DNA of 64,000 nucleotides from Sva-07 sp963774765 (GTDB lineage: Bacteria; Actinomycetota; Acidimicrobiia; Acidimicrobiales; Ilumatobacteraceae), in NCBI GenBank assembly GCA_963774765.1, contig CAVZGP010000009.1, positions 868,001-932,000 on the forward strand, in the 5' to 3' direction. The notes below the pieces were generated by a model, which was given only the letters and a program-made list of their open reading frames with translations, was not told the DNA's origin and made no database searches. Shown in pieces: positions 1-8,653 of the stretch. Positions within the stretch are counted from its first letter, which is position 1. Each line of letters begins with the position of its first letter. The position numbers were made by a program, and so were the translations under genes.

Positions 1-838
1 CGCTGACGCTCATTGCGGTGCCGATCGATCCGGCACCGAGGTCGAACTCGAATCGGACCATCGACGGGAACGTCGTCTGGAAGTTCAGCGCCATGGTGCC
101 GACGACAGCCATCACCACCAACGGTCGGCGCACGTCGGGTTGGTTGCGGACGTAGGCGAAGCCTTCGCGCAACTTGCCCTTGGTCCGGCCGAGGAGTGGA
201 CGGGCGATCAGTTCGCTTCGACGGAGCCCGGCGAGGGCGCCGATCACGACGAGGTACGAGGCGGCGTTGACGGCAAAGCAGATCCCCGACTCCGAATCCC
301 GCGATCAGGGCGCCGGCGAGCGCTGGGCCGACCAGGCGTGACATCGAGTTGATGGTGCTGTTGGCGGCCACCGCGCTCGGGAGCAGGTCGGGGCCGACGA
401 GCTGGAACAGGATGGCCTGCATGGCAGGACGTTCGACAGCGAGGAGCAGGCCGAGCGTCGTCGTGAGCAGGTAGATCGCCCACATGCTGGTATGACCCGA
501 GGCGATCATCGCCCCGAAGCCCAGTGCGACGAGACCCGAGGCCGTCGAGGTCGCAATGAGCAGCCGGCGGTTGTCGATCTTGTCGGCGAGGACGCCGGCA
601 GGTGCTCCGAGGAGCAGCATCGGCAGGAACTGCAGCGCCATGACGATGCCGAGCTGGTCGCTGCGGTCGGTGAGATCCAGCACGAGCCAGGTGACCGCGA
701 GCGCTTGGGTCCACGAGCCGACGCTCGAGATGATCTGGCCGATGAAGTAGCGCCGGAAGTTCCGGGCGCCGAAGGCGGCGAACCGCGGCGTATCGACCGC
801 GACGTGTCCTCGTGATTGTTGCTTTCGTTCTGTGCTCA
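1..838 (-). CDS. MFS efflux transporter, 5' part only (runs off the window; one frameshift)
   Basis: The protein starts at the ATG at 838 (minus strand), after a clear AGGAGGT ribosome-binding site, and runs off the left edge. It has the pattern of a major facilitator exporter of the EntS/MFS_3 type: a first membrane helix after residue 30, a loop with the motif GVLADKIDNRRLL that matches the conserved MFS loop 2-3 motif, then several hydrophobic helices. The reading frame breaks near 285 at a run of four G; removing one G restores a continuous MFS sequence to the edge, so this looks like a sequence error. It is divergent from the cupin regulator at 928, which probably controls it. Substrate unknown. 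Confidence 0.8.
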
Positions 839-927
839 TCTGAACCTCCTGCAGCGACGGTGCGCCGAATGCGGAGGGCACCACAACTTTCGTTGCCGGT
901 TCTGGGAATCCGATGTTGAATTGGGCG

Positions 928-1521
928 ATGACAGCGACCTCGGAGACCACGAACGTGCTCGCTGAGGTCGCGAACCGACTGCGGACCTTGCGCACCGAGC
1001 GCGGACTGACGCTGATCGAGCTGTCGAAGACGACGGGAATCTCGAAGAGCACCCTGTCGCGTCTCGAGACAGGGCAACGCAAGCCGAGCCTCGAGTTGTT
1101 GCTCCCGATCGCTCGGGCGTACCGCGTCGCGCTCGACGACCTCGTCGGCGCGCCCGACGTCGGCGACCCGCGAATCCGGCCGCAGCCGCAGAAGCGCGGT
1201 GCACGCGTCGTCGTGCCGCTGACCCAGCATCCGAACGGAATGCACGCGTGGAAGGTGTTGATCCCGCCCGAGCGCAAGCGGCCACAGCTCAAGTCGCACG
1301 AGGGGTACGAATGGTTGTACGTCCTCAGCGGTGAGTTGCGGTTGCTGCTCGGCGGCCACGACCTCACGATGCAGGCCGGCGAGGTCGCCGAGTTCGACAC
1401 CCAGGTACCCCACTGGTTCGGCGCAGCCGGCGATCAACCCGTCGAGGTCCTCAGCCTCCTCAGCCGACCCGGCGAACGCGCCCATGTCCGCGCCGCGCCT
1501 CGCCGCAAGACTGCCCGATGA
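928..1521 (+). CDS. XRE-family regulator with C-terminal cupin domain
   Basis: About 197 residues. Residues 8-70 form an XRE helix-turn-helix (RLRTLRTERGLTLIELS, then GISKSTLSRLETGQRKPSLE). Residues 100-185 form a cupin fold with the usual glycines and a histidine (SHEGYEWLYVLSGELRLLLGG). Such proteins normally sense a small molecule through the cupin and bind DNA through the HTH. The ATG at 928 was chosen; an in-frame ATG at 913 is possible. It is divergent from the MFS exporter with 75-90 bases between them, and its stop overlaps the start of the LAL regulator (ATGA at 1518), so the two regulators are probably one transcript. Confidence 0.87.
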   Translation: MTATSETTNVLAEVANRLRTLRTERGLTLIELSKTTGISKSTLSRLETGQRKPSLELLLPIARAYRVALDDLVGAPDVGDPRIRPQPQKRGARVVVPLTQHPNGMHAWKVLIPPERKRPQLKSHEGYEWLYVLSGELRLLLGGHDLTMQAGEVAEFDTQVPHWFGAAGDQPVEVLSLLSRPGERAHVRAAPRRKTAR

Positions 1522-4207
1522 CGACGACGGACCAGGCGGGTGACACGGGGGCCGAGGGAATCGTGCTGCTGACCACGAAGCTGCACCCACCGCGCCGACG
1601 TCGCACCCTCGTGGACCGACCTCGACTGCGCGACCTGGCCACACGGCGTGGGCACCCTGCACTGACCCTGGTGTCGGCGCCCGCTGGGTTCGGCAAGACC
1701 ACCCTGGTGGCTGATTGGTTCGCCGGCGAGCGCACCACCGCCTGGCTGTCGCTCGACGCACGATGACGACGACCCCGAGCAGTTCTGGACGTACGTCCTT
1801 GCTGCACTCTCAACAGTGACCCCCGAACTGGTCGCAGACACTGCTCCCCTGCTCCAGAGTGGCCGGATACCGCTGGAGACCGTCGTTGCGACGCTGATCA
1901 ACGACCTCGAGACCGCGTCGCAGGACATCGTCCTGGTGCTCGACGACTACCACGTCATCACAGCCCCCGAGATCCACGACTCCGTGACGTTCCTGCTCGA
2001 GCACCTCCCGCCGCAGCTCAGCCTGGTGATCGTCACCCGCGCCGATCCCCCGCTCCCCCTCGCTTCCCTGCGAGCCGAAGGCGCTCTTCTCGAGGTCCGC
2101 GCTGCCGACCTGCGCTTCACGGCCGACGAAGCTGCCGAGTACTTGAACGGCGCAATGGAACTGACCCTGACGACAACTGACGTCGACGTGCTCGAAGCAC
2201 GGACCGAAGGCTGGATCGCCGCCCTGCAACTCGCTGCGTTGTCGATGCAAGGTCGCAGCGACCCGGCCTCGTTCATCAGCGAGTTCGCAGGCGACGACCG
2301 GTTCATCCTCGACTACCTGGCCGATGAGGTCCTCGAGCGCCAGACCGCACGCATCCGCAACTTCCTCCTCGACACGTCGATCCTCAGCCGGCTCACCGGT
2401 CCGCTCTGCGCAGCCGTGACCGGCCAGGACGACGCCAAGGTCCATCCTCGACGAGCTGGACCGATCGAACATGTTCCTCGTCCCGCTCGACGACCGCCGC
2501 ACCTGGTATCGGTACCACCATCTCTTCGGCGATGTCGTGCGGGCGAGACTTCTCGACGAGCAGCCCGACCGGCTGGCAGAACTGCACCGCCGGGCGAGCG
2601 ACTGGTACGCCGGCAACGGTGACCCTCACGAGGCGATCGACTCACACGCTCGCCGGCGACGACGCTGAGCGAGCTGCGGAACTGATCGAACTGCGCTGCA
2701 CCCGCGATGCAGCGGGCGCGCCACGAGTCGCAACTGCGGGCCTGGCTCGAAGCCCTCCCCGCCGACGTCTACGACGACCGACCGGTGCTCGCCATGGCAC
2801 TCATCGGGGCCCGCATGGCGACCGGCGACACACGCGCGCTCGACCCACTGCTCGAGATCGTCGACTCCTGGCTCGACCGGACGGACTCGCCCGATCGTGT
2901 TCGACGACGTGGCATACGGCCGTCTCCCCGCGATGGCTGCCGTGCATCGAGCCGGACTTGCGCTCTTGGCAGGCGACATCGACGCGACCATCGAGCACGC
3001 GCAACGCGTCCTCGAGCTGGCCGGGGCCGACGACCACCTCCAGCGTGGCGCAGCCATGGCGCTGATCGGTCTCGCCCACTGGAGTCGAGGCGACCTCGAC
3101 GACGGACGCACGTGCTACGCGGAGTCGGTCACCTGCTTCGAGTCCGGCGACTACCTCCCTGACGTCATGGGCTGCTCACTTGCCCTCGCCGACATCCAGA
3201 TCACCCAGGGACGACTGAGCGACGCGCAGCGCACCTTCGAGTCTGCGCTCCGGCACACCGTCGATCACCCCGGTCTCCGCGGTGCAGCCGACATGCACGT
3301 CGGCCTCAGCCTGCTCGCCATCGAGCACGACGACCTCGACACCGCCGCCGAACACCTCCGGGCCAGCGCAGAACTCGGCGAGCACGTGGGACTGCCCCAG
3401 CACCCCTACCGCTGGAGGGTCGCGATGGCGCGCCTCCACGAAGCCCACGGCGACCTCGACAAGGCGCTCGAACTCCTCACCCAGGCCGAGGCTCTCTACA
3501 ACACCGACTACTCGCCCAGCGTCCGCCCGGTCACGGCGTCGAAGGCCAGGATCGAGGTCAAGACGGGGAGATCTCGACGCAGCGGCCAGGTGGGCGGACG
3601 CACAGGGCCTCTCTGCCCACGACGAACTCAGCTACGTCCGTGAGTTCGAACACATCACCCTCGCCGGCGTGCTCCTCGCCCGAGGATCAGCCGACGCGGT
3701 CGAGCAGGCCGCCGGGCTGCTCGCCGGCTGCTCACCGCCGCCGACGACGGGCACCGCGACGGCAGCGCAATCGAGATCCTGGTGCTCCTCGCCCTCGCCC
3801 AATCGCAAGCGGGCGACGACGCCGCCGCGACGCGACGCTGAGCAAGGCGCTCGCTCTGGCCGAGCCGCAGGGATACGTCGCGTTCGTTCCTCGACGCCGA
3901 CCCGGCCCTGACGAACCTGCTCCGTCCGATCGCCGGCGCGGGCGACGCACACGCCGTCCGGATCCTGGCATCGACACGGTCCGCACCGTTGCGGCGCCGC
4001 TCCGGCTCGACCGCTCCCGACGAGCTGAGCGACCGCGAACTCGACGTCCTCCGGCTGCTGCGCAGTGACCTCAGCGGACCCGAGGTCGCCCGGGAGCTGC
4101 ACGTGTCGCTGAACACGCTGCGCACCCACACCAAGCACATCTACACGAAGCTCGGCGCCACCAACCGCCGCGAAGCGGTGACCCGCGCCGCCGAACTGGG
4201 GCTCTGA
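1518..4207 (+). CDS. LuxR-family ATP-dependent regulator (LAL/MalT type), frame broken about nine times
   Basis: Reading across frames gives one ~890-residue MalT-like regulator. The N-terminus holds a Walker A motif (APAGFGKTTLV, residues 55-65) and LSLDA; the STAND ATPase continues with a Walker B-like VLVLDDYHVI. A helical TPR-like middle follows (AHWSRGDLDDGRTCYAES and similar repeats). The C-terminus is a LuxR HTH (LSDRELDVLRLLRSDLSGPE, then the recognition helix and TKHIYTKLGA). Frame changes lie near 1760, 2440, 2650, 2700, 2890, 3570, 3735, 3835 and 3885, mostly explained by one extra base each. Either the sequence has many errors here or the gene is decaying. Its start overlaps the upstream cupin regulator and it may control the following ABC operon. 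Confidence 0.8.
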
Positions 4208-4252
4208 CCAGGCGCGATCGCACGATCGCCGCAAATCACCACGACGCCTCAC

Positions 4253-4268
4253 CACATCATGTGATGTG
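4253..4268. promoter_or_regulatory. Operator-like palindrome before the ABC operon
   Basis: Two 7-base arms, CACATCA and TGATGTG, separated by two bases, lie about 30 bases before the likely GTG start at 4300. A possible -10 element (TACGTT, 4288-4293) sits about 7 bases before that GTG, which would make the transcript leaderless. The palindrome would then overlap the -35 region. A regulator site is an inference from position and symmetry; the binding protein is not known. Confidence 0.35.
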
Positions 4269-4299
4269 CGCTCACCAGGTCCGTTCGTACGTTCGCCTC

Positions 4300-4635
4300 G
4301 TGAGCACCGACGACCACATCAACGAGCCAGCGGACCGGCAACCGACCGCTGATCACGTGCCCGCCCAGCGGTACGAGATCCGCGTCCGAGGACACCTCGG
4401 ACCGCGTTGGGCGTCCTGGTTCGACGGCATGAATCTGACCGCCGAGGACGACGGCACCACCGTCATCCGCGGACCAGTCGTCGACCAGGCCGCACTGCAC
4501 GGCCTCCTCCAGACCCTCCGCGACCTCGGCATCACCCTGTTGTCGCTGAATCCACTGCAGGCACACGGGGCTGTCGACCGGCCGCACAAATCCCACAACC
4601 ACACCCATCACCACTCACCAGGAGCAACCTCATGA
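4300..4635 (+). CDS. Conserved small protein of unknown function before an ABC exporter
   Basis: About 111 residues from GTG 4300; an upstream start at 4261 is also open. The core (YEIRVRGHLGPRWASWFDGM, then GPVVDQAALHGLLQTLRDLG) is of a kind often seen beside LAL regulators and BcrA-type ABC transporters in actinobacteria. No catalytic motif is visible and there is no membrane segment. The C-terminal tail is rich in histidine (HKSHNHTHHHS), which might bind metal. Its stop overlaps the ATG of the ABC ATPase (ATGA at 4632), so translation is coupled. Function unknown. Confidence 0.7.
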   Translation: MSTDDHINEPADRQPTADHVPAQRYEIRVRGHLGPRWASWFDGMNLTAEDDGTTVIRGPVVDQAALHGLLQTLRDLGITLLSLNPLQAHGAVDRPHKSHNHTHHHSPGATS

Positions 4636-5528
4636 TCACTGTCACCGGAATCACCAAGCACTACGGCGCACGCACCGCCGTCGACGACCTGACATTCACC
4701 GTGGCCGCCGGCCGCGTCACCGGCTTCGTCGGCCCGAACGGAGCCGGCAAGTCGACCACGATGCGGATGATGGTCGGGCTCACCCACCCCGACCACGGCG
4801 AGATCCGCTACGACGGCGTCCGCTACAACGACCTCCGGCACCCCGCCCGCCTGGTCGGCTCGGTACTCGACACACGGTGCATGCACCCCGGCCACACGGC
4901 TCGAAACCACCTGCGGGCCATGGCCGCCATGAGCTCGATCCCGGCGTCGCGGGTGGACGAGGTGCTGATCGAGGTCGGTCTCGAGTCGGCCGCCGACCAA
5001 CGCACCGGCGGGTTCTCCCTCGGCATGCGCCAGCGCCTGGCCCTCGCCGGCGCCCTGCTCGGCGACCCTCAGGTCCTGCTGCTCGACGAGCCGTCGAACG
5101 GACTCGATCCCGACGGCATCCGTTGGCTGCGCCTCCATCTCACCGACTTCGCACGCCGCGGCCGCTCCGTGTTCGTGTCGAGCCACCTCATCAGCGAACT
5201 CAGCATGTTCGCCGACGACCTCGTCGTGATCGGCGGCGGCAAACTGCTGGCCGCCGACACCGTCGAGGCGATCACTGCTCGGCAGACGGCGACCGTCGTC
5301 GCCGAGACAGCCCAACCAGCCGAACTCGCCCGCGTGCTGGCCGGCCCGAACGTCACCGTCGAGACCACCGGCGACCGACTGATCGTCCGCGGCACCACCA
5401 AGGCCGCGGTGTCCCAGCTCGCCTTCGACAACGGCATCCGCCTGCTCGAGCTCAGCGAGATCGCGCCGTCGCTCGAGGACACCCTCCTCGACATGACCGG
5501 CGCAACCGCCGAATTCGCCTCGGCCTGA
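4632..5528 (+). CDS. ABC transporter ATP-binding protein (BcrA/CcmA type)
   Basis: 298 residues from the ATG at 4632, which overlaps the upstream stop. Walker A is GPNGAGKST (about residues 37-45), the signature is FSLGMRQRLALA, Walker B is VLLLDEPSNGLDP, and the H-loop is SSHLISE. The C-terminal part after residue 220 is the extension usual for drug-exporter ATPases. With the permease at 5565 it should form an ABC-2 exporter that uses ATP hydrolysis to move a hydrophobic or peptide-like substrate out of the cell. The substrate cannot be told from sequence. Confidence 0.93.
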   Translation: MITVTGITKHYGARTAVDDLTFTVAAGRVTGFVGPNGAGKSTTMRMMVGLTHPDHGEIRYDGVRYNDLRHPARLVGSVLDTRCMHPGHTARNHLRAMAAMSSIPASRVDEVLIEVGLESAADQRTGGFSLGMRQRLALAGALLGDPQVLLLDEPSNGLDPDGIRWLRLHLTDFARRGRSVFVSSHLISELSMFADDLVVIGGGKLLAADTVEAITARQTATVVAETAQPAELARVLAGPNVTVETTGDRLIVRGTTKAAVSQLAFDNGIRLLELSEIAPSLEDTLLDMTGATAEFASA

Positions 5529-5564
5529 ACCCCAACCCAACATCGAACCCAAAGGACCAGAACC

Positions 5565-6398
5565 ATGAACACCACCAGCGCCACCATCCCCAGCCCGACC
5601 ACTCTCTGGACGACCAGCGACCGCTCCGCCGTCCGTACCCGATCCGACGATGTCCGAGCCGTCCCAGCCGCCCTTCGGAGCGAGTGGATCAAGCTGACCG
5701 CCCTCCGAGCCAACAGGGTGATCCTCGCCCTCACCGCCATCATCGGTGGCGTCATCGCCGGAGTCCTGGCGGCAACCGCCACCGATCCCACCCTCACCGC
5801 CTCCGAGCTCTTCATCTACCCGCTGCCGTTGGTGGCCATGCTGGCCTCGGTCGTCGGGATCCTCATGTTCACCGGCGAAGCCCAGCACGGCACGTTGGCG
5901 GTCGCCCTGGTCGCCCGGCCCGCTCGCTGGGTGATCGTCGCAGCCAAGACGATCACGGCAACCGCGGCCGGTCTGGCCCTGGGCACCACCGGCATGATCG
6001 CCGGGTTCGCCGGCGCTGCCGTCGGCGGCGCCCCACTCGGCATCGGGTCGGTCCTCACATCCCGTGCGCTGTGGGCGCTGCTGTACATCGCCCTGGCCGC
6101 CCTGATCGGCCTCGGCGTCGGCATGATCGCCCGCCACACCGCCGGCGCAATCACCGGGCTCCTGTTGTGGTCGTTCGTCATCGAGAGCCTGTTCGCCCCG
6201 GCCATTCCAGAAAGCGTCCGCCACTTCCTGCCCTTCAGCGCCGGCTACCGCCTCCTCGACGCCGGGCCAAACTTCGAGGCACCAGTCGCCATCGCCGACC
6301 TGCTGACCCGTCCCCAGTACGCCCTCATCTTCGGCGGCTACGCCCTGATCAGCCTCGCCATCGGCACGCTCCTGCTCTACCGGCGGGACTCCAACTGA
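5565..6398 (+). CDS. ABC-2 type transporter permease
   Basis: 277 residues. A hydrophilic N-terminus of about 45 residues is followed by a typical ABC-2 membrane domain with six hydrophobic segments (for example VILALTAIIGGVIAGVLAAT, LVAMLASVVGILMFT, and YALISLAIGTLLLY near the C-terminus). The motif FTGEAQHGTLAVALVARP matches the conserved coupling region of these permeases. It lies 36 bases after the ATPase gene and before a strong terminator, closing the operon small protein / ATPase / permease. Confidence 0.9.
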   Translation: MNTTSATIPSPTTLWTTSDRSAVRTRSDDVRAVPAALRSEWIKLTALRANRVILALTAIIGGVIAGVLAATATDPTLTASELFIYPLPLVAMLASVVGILMFTGEAQHGTLAVALVARPARWVIVAAKTITATAAGLALGTTGMIAGFAGAAVGGAPLGIGSVLTSRALWALLYIALAALIGLGVGMIARHTAGAITGLLLWSFVIESLFAPAIPESVRHFLPFSAGYRLLDAGPNFEAPVAIADLLTRPQYALIFGGYALISLAIGTLLLYRRDSN

Positions 6399-6425
6399 CC
6401 GCAGCCAACGGCAGCGACGATCGAG

Positions 6426-6451
6426 GACCCGGGCCGTCGGCCCGGGTCTTT
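6426..6451 (+). terminator. Rho-independent terminator of the ABC operon
   Basis: Perfect 10-bp inverted repeat (GACCCGGGCC and GGCCCGGGTC) with a 3-base loop, followed by TTT, 28 bases after the permease stop. Confidence 0.85.
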
Positions 6452-6707
6452 GTCGTCACCACGCGGCAGTACCGGCGAGACGTTCCGGATCCGAGCCACG
6501 GCTACTCGGAACACCCTCCCATTGCCAAACCTCTCGGCTGGCGTGGAAGAGGTCAGACAGGTAAACGGGCGCCCGAACCACCAGCGGAGGGCTCCAGGAG
6601 GCCCAAATGGCACCGTTTGCTACCGGAGACGGCTTTCACAAGGTGTCAGCTCGACTGGTCGACTCCCCAGGTCACCGACTGCGATGCCTGTGACCTGGGG
6701 TTTTCCG
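6452..6707 (+). other. Non-coding stretch ending in a second strong hairpin; possible small RNA
   Basis: No convincing ORF is present. The stretch ends with a perfect 11-bp hairpin (CCCCAGGTCAC at 6665-6675 and GTGACCTGGGG at 6690-6700) followed by TTTT and located on the plus strand, although the ABC operon already ends at 6451 and the following tRNA is on the other strand. A smaller hairpin (CCGAG/CTCGG) lies near 6490-6513. A terminator without a gene before it hints at a short plus-strand transcript, but I do not recognise a known RNA family (not tmRNA, SRP RNA or 6C RNA). Confidence 0.35.
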
Positions 6708-6780
6708 TGGAGCTAAGGAGAATCGAACTCCTGACCTCTTCCATGCCATGGAAGCGCTCTACCAACTGAGCTATAGCCCC
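6708..6780 (-). tRNA. tRNA-Ala (anticodon GGC)
   Basis: On the minus strand the sequence begins GGGGCTATAGCTCAGTTGG and folds as a 73-nt cloverleaf: 7-bp acceptor with one G-T pair, anticodon stem CTTCC/GGAAG with loop ATGGCAT (anticodon GGC) and T-arm with GTTCGATTC. The discriminator base is A and no CCA is encoded. Confidence 0.95.
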
Positions 6781-6852
6781 AAACGTGCCCGTAGGGGACG
6801 GCGTAGGTTATCAACCGCTTCGGCCGCATCACAACGAACGCCGCACCGTCGT

Positions 6853-6897
6853 TCTCGTGAACACGTCGCGACGCAGGTGCGCATCTTGTTCACGAGA
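6853..6897. repeat. Degenerate copy of palindrome family B
   Basis: Arms TCTCGTGAACA (6853-6863) and TGTTCACGAGA (6887-6897) with a 23-base loop. The outer arm shares TTCTCGTGAAC with the two near-perfect copies at 48272 and 57422, while the inner part has diverged. It lies just past the 3' end of rsfS. Confidence 0.5.
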
Positions 6898-6941
6898 TGG
6901 TGGTGAGATGGGGCATCGGCCGGCATCGTCCGGCGGCGCCG

Positions 6942-7346
6942 TCAGCCGGGTTCTGAGGCCGGGACGTCCCACTCAAGGCGCGGGGCGTCCATGTAGAGCC
7001 GTTCGATCTCGTAGAACTCGCGCACCGAGTCGAGGAACACGTGAACAACGACGTCGCCATAGTCGATCAGGGTCCACTGCTGCTCGCGCACACCTTCGGT
7101 GCGCACGGGGGATCGCTGCAGTTCGGCCTTGACCTTGGCCTCGACGTCGTCGACCACCGCTCGGACCTGGCGCGGGTTGGACGCACTGGCGATCACGAAG
7201 TACCCAGTGATCGACAACAGCGTTCCGACGTCGAGAATGAGCACGTCGGTTGCCTTGAGATCGGATGCCGCCCTGGCGACGCACAGCGCAAGTGTCTGAC
7301 TCGCATCGACGTTGTCGGGTCTGTCGGCGTCAGCCATCTCGGTCAT
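6942..7346 (-). CDS. rsfS: Ribosomal silencing factor RsfS (Iojap family)
   Basis: 134 residues, the usual length. The family core is present: DLKATDVLILDVGTLLSITG (about residues 29-48), then DYFVI-like YFVIASASNPRQVRAVVDDV and the C-terminal WTLIDYGDVVVHVFLDSVRE and FYEIERLYMDAP. RsfS binds ribosomal protein L14 and blocks 30S-50S joining in starvation. The ATG at 7346 overlaps the stop of the upstream LCP-like gene (ATGA), which supports this start and places it last in the nadD operon, the common actinobacterial arrangement. Confidence 0.95.
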   Translation of the reverse strand: MTEMADADRPDNVDASQTLALCVARAASDLKATDVLILDVGTLLSITGYFVIASASNPRQVRAVVDDVEAKVKAELQRSPVRTEGVREQQWTLIDYGDVVVHVFLDSVREFYEIERLYMDAPRLEWDVPASEPG

Positions 7347-8653
7347 CCATCGTCTGGGACCGTAGCGGGCACAACGCTGGATGCGGAGACGTCGGACGCT
7401 GTGGTCGAGTCCGGCACCACGCCTGCACCCCGGCTGAGTTCGTGCTCCAGATACGACATACCGAGGATCACTTCGATGTCGACGCCGACGATCACCGTGT
7501 CGGCCAACCGGACCTCAGCGTCACCGAACAACGCGGTGGCAGCCTCGACGCTCTCCTGGAAGTCGCGCTCGTCGGCAACCAAGACGATCGTCACGGGCGG
7601 AACACCAGTCGGCGCCGTGTCGACCGATGCGACGTTGCCACCCAGGAACAACAGCCGACCGATCAGTTCGACGGCCACATCCGACGACGATTCGTACAGA
7701 TCCCCAGCATCCGCCAGGTCGTCGTCGGTGAAGTTCGCAACGATTCTGGTCGTGAGCCCCGAGTTCGGAGTCGACACAAGCCCGGGCGACACCTGGGCGA
7801 ACACGAGGTTCGAATCACGCCGGTCGATCAAGACGACGTCGACTTGTGTCGGATTCTCGGTCTCGATGACGGGGGTGGCCAGCAGGTCACGAACCGACAC
7901 CTCGCCCTGCCACATCCTCGTCACCAACTCCCCGACGGTGGACGGCGCGATCGGCCGACCGAGATCATCGAGCGGAATCGGCTCCGGCGGGGCGGTCACC
8001 GGGGCCGTCTGCGCCAACGACTCCCACACCGCAACGTCGTTCGCGTGCGAGATGTCGACCTCGGCGTCGTCATCGATCGCCGCGAGAAGCGACACCATCT
8101 CCTCGACGGTGAACGTCTGCGGCCCTGCAGCGGAGATCACGCCACCACCTCCCCGCGTGTCGACGACATCAGTGGGCAGGACCACACCGAGTGCCTCGAC
8201 ATCGGGCAGCATCGCCTGGAGGCCTTCGACGTCGACCACTTCGGCACGCTGCACCGTGATCGCCAACATCTCCTCGACCGAGGCGACCAGCCCCTCCACG
8301 TCCGCCGCGTCGAACGACTCGTCGAGCGGGCGACGCTGCAACCCGAACCCCGCCGTCGAATCGGCATTGACCGCGACAGTGACGATGCTGCCACCCTGTC
8401 CCTCGGGCAACAGCGTCATCACGACGAGCGATGCCAGTCGACCCGACTCATCGGTGACGGCGAGAAGTGCGTTCGGCGTCGCGGGGAACTCGGTCCTGGG
8501 TCGCGTGTCGATACCGACCGCCTCACCCTCCTGCGAGTTGGACAGCGTCACCACACCGACGACGAACATCGCCGAAGCGGCGAGCACCAGCAACACCGCC
8601 AGCGCTGCCCCGAAGATCGTGCGGCGCTTGCGGCGCCGGGCAATGGCAGTCAC
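7343..8653 (-). CDS. Membrane-anchored LCP-like protein, LytR_C-type C-terminus, in the nadD-rsfS operon
   Basis: 436 residues from GTG 8653, which overlaps the nadD stop. An arginine/lysine-rich start (ARRRKRRT) is followed by one membrane helix (FGAALAVLLVLAASAMFVVGVV), so the rest is outside the cell. The extracellular part resembles a LytR-CpsA-Psr domain in outline (NALLAVTDESGRLASLVVMT), but I do not see the conserved arginines of active LCP ligases. The C-terminal ~100 residues (VPPVTIVLVADERDFQESVE and following) could be a LytR_C domain. In related genomes an LCP gene lies between nadD and rsfS. Enzyme activity is uncertain. Confidence 0.65.
   Translation of the reverse strand: MTAIARRRKRRTIFGAALAVLLVLAASAMFVVGVVTLSNSQEGEAVGIDTRPRTEFPATPNALLAVTDESGRLASLVVMTLLPEGQGGSIVTVAVNADSTAGFGLQRRPLDESFDAADVEGLVASVEEMLAITVQRAEVVDVEGLQAMLPDVEALGVVLPTDVVDTRGGGGVISAAGPQTFTVEEMVSLLAAIDDDAEVDISHANDVAVWESLAQTAPVTAPPEPIPLDDLGRPIAPSTVGELVTRMWQGEVSVRDLLATPVIETENPTQVDVVLIDRRDSNLVFAQVSPGLVSTPNSGLTTRIVANFTDDDLADAGDLYESSSDVAVELIGRLLFLGGNVASVDTAPTGVPPVTIVLVADERDFQESVEAATALFGDAEVRLADTVIVGVDIEVILGMSYLEHELSRGAGVVPDSTTASDVSASSVVPATVPDDG

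Noticed and set aside
1518..4207. Programmed +1 frameshifting in the LAL and other genes
   Set aside because: No shared slippery site, breaks in many essential genes, and both +1 and -1 types; sequence error is simpler.
4608..6224. 538-codon minus-strand ORF
   Set aside because: Antisense shadow of the ABC ATPase and permease genes; its glycine/aspartate-rich product is typical of the reverse frame of high-GC genes.
6452..6707. tmRNA, SRP RNA or 6S RNA
   Set aside because: None of the expected motifs (tag ORF, GGAAGG-type tetraloop region, 6C loops) are present.
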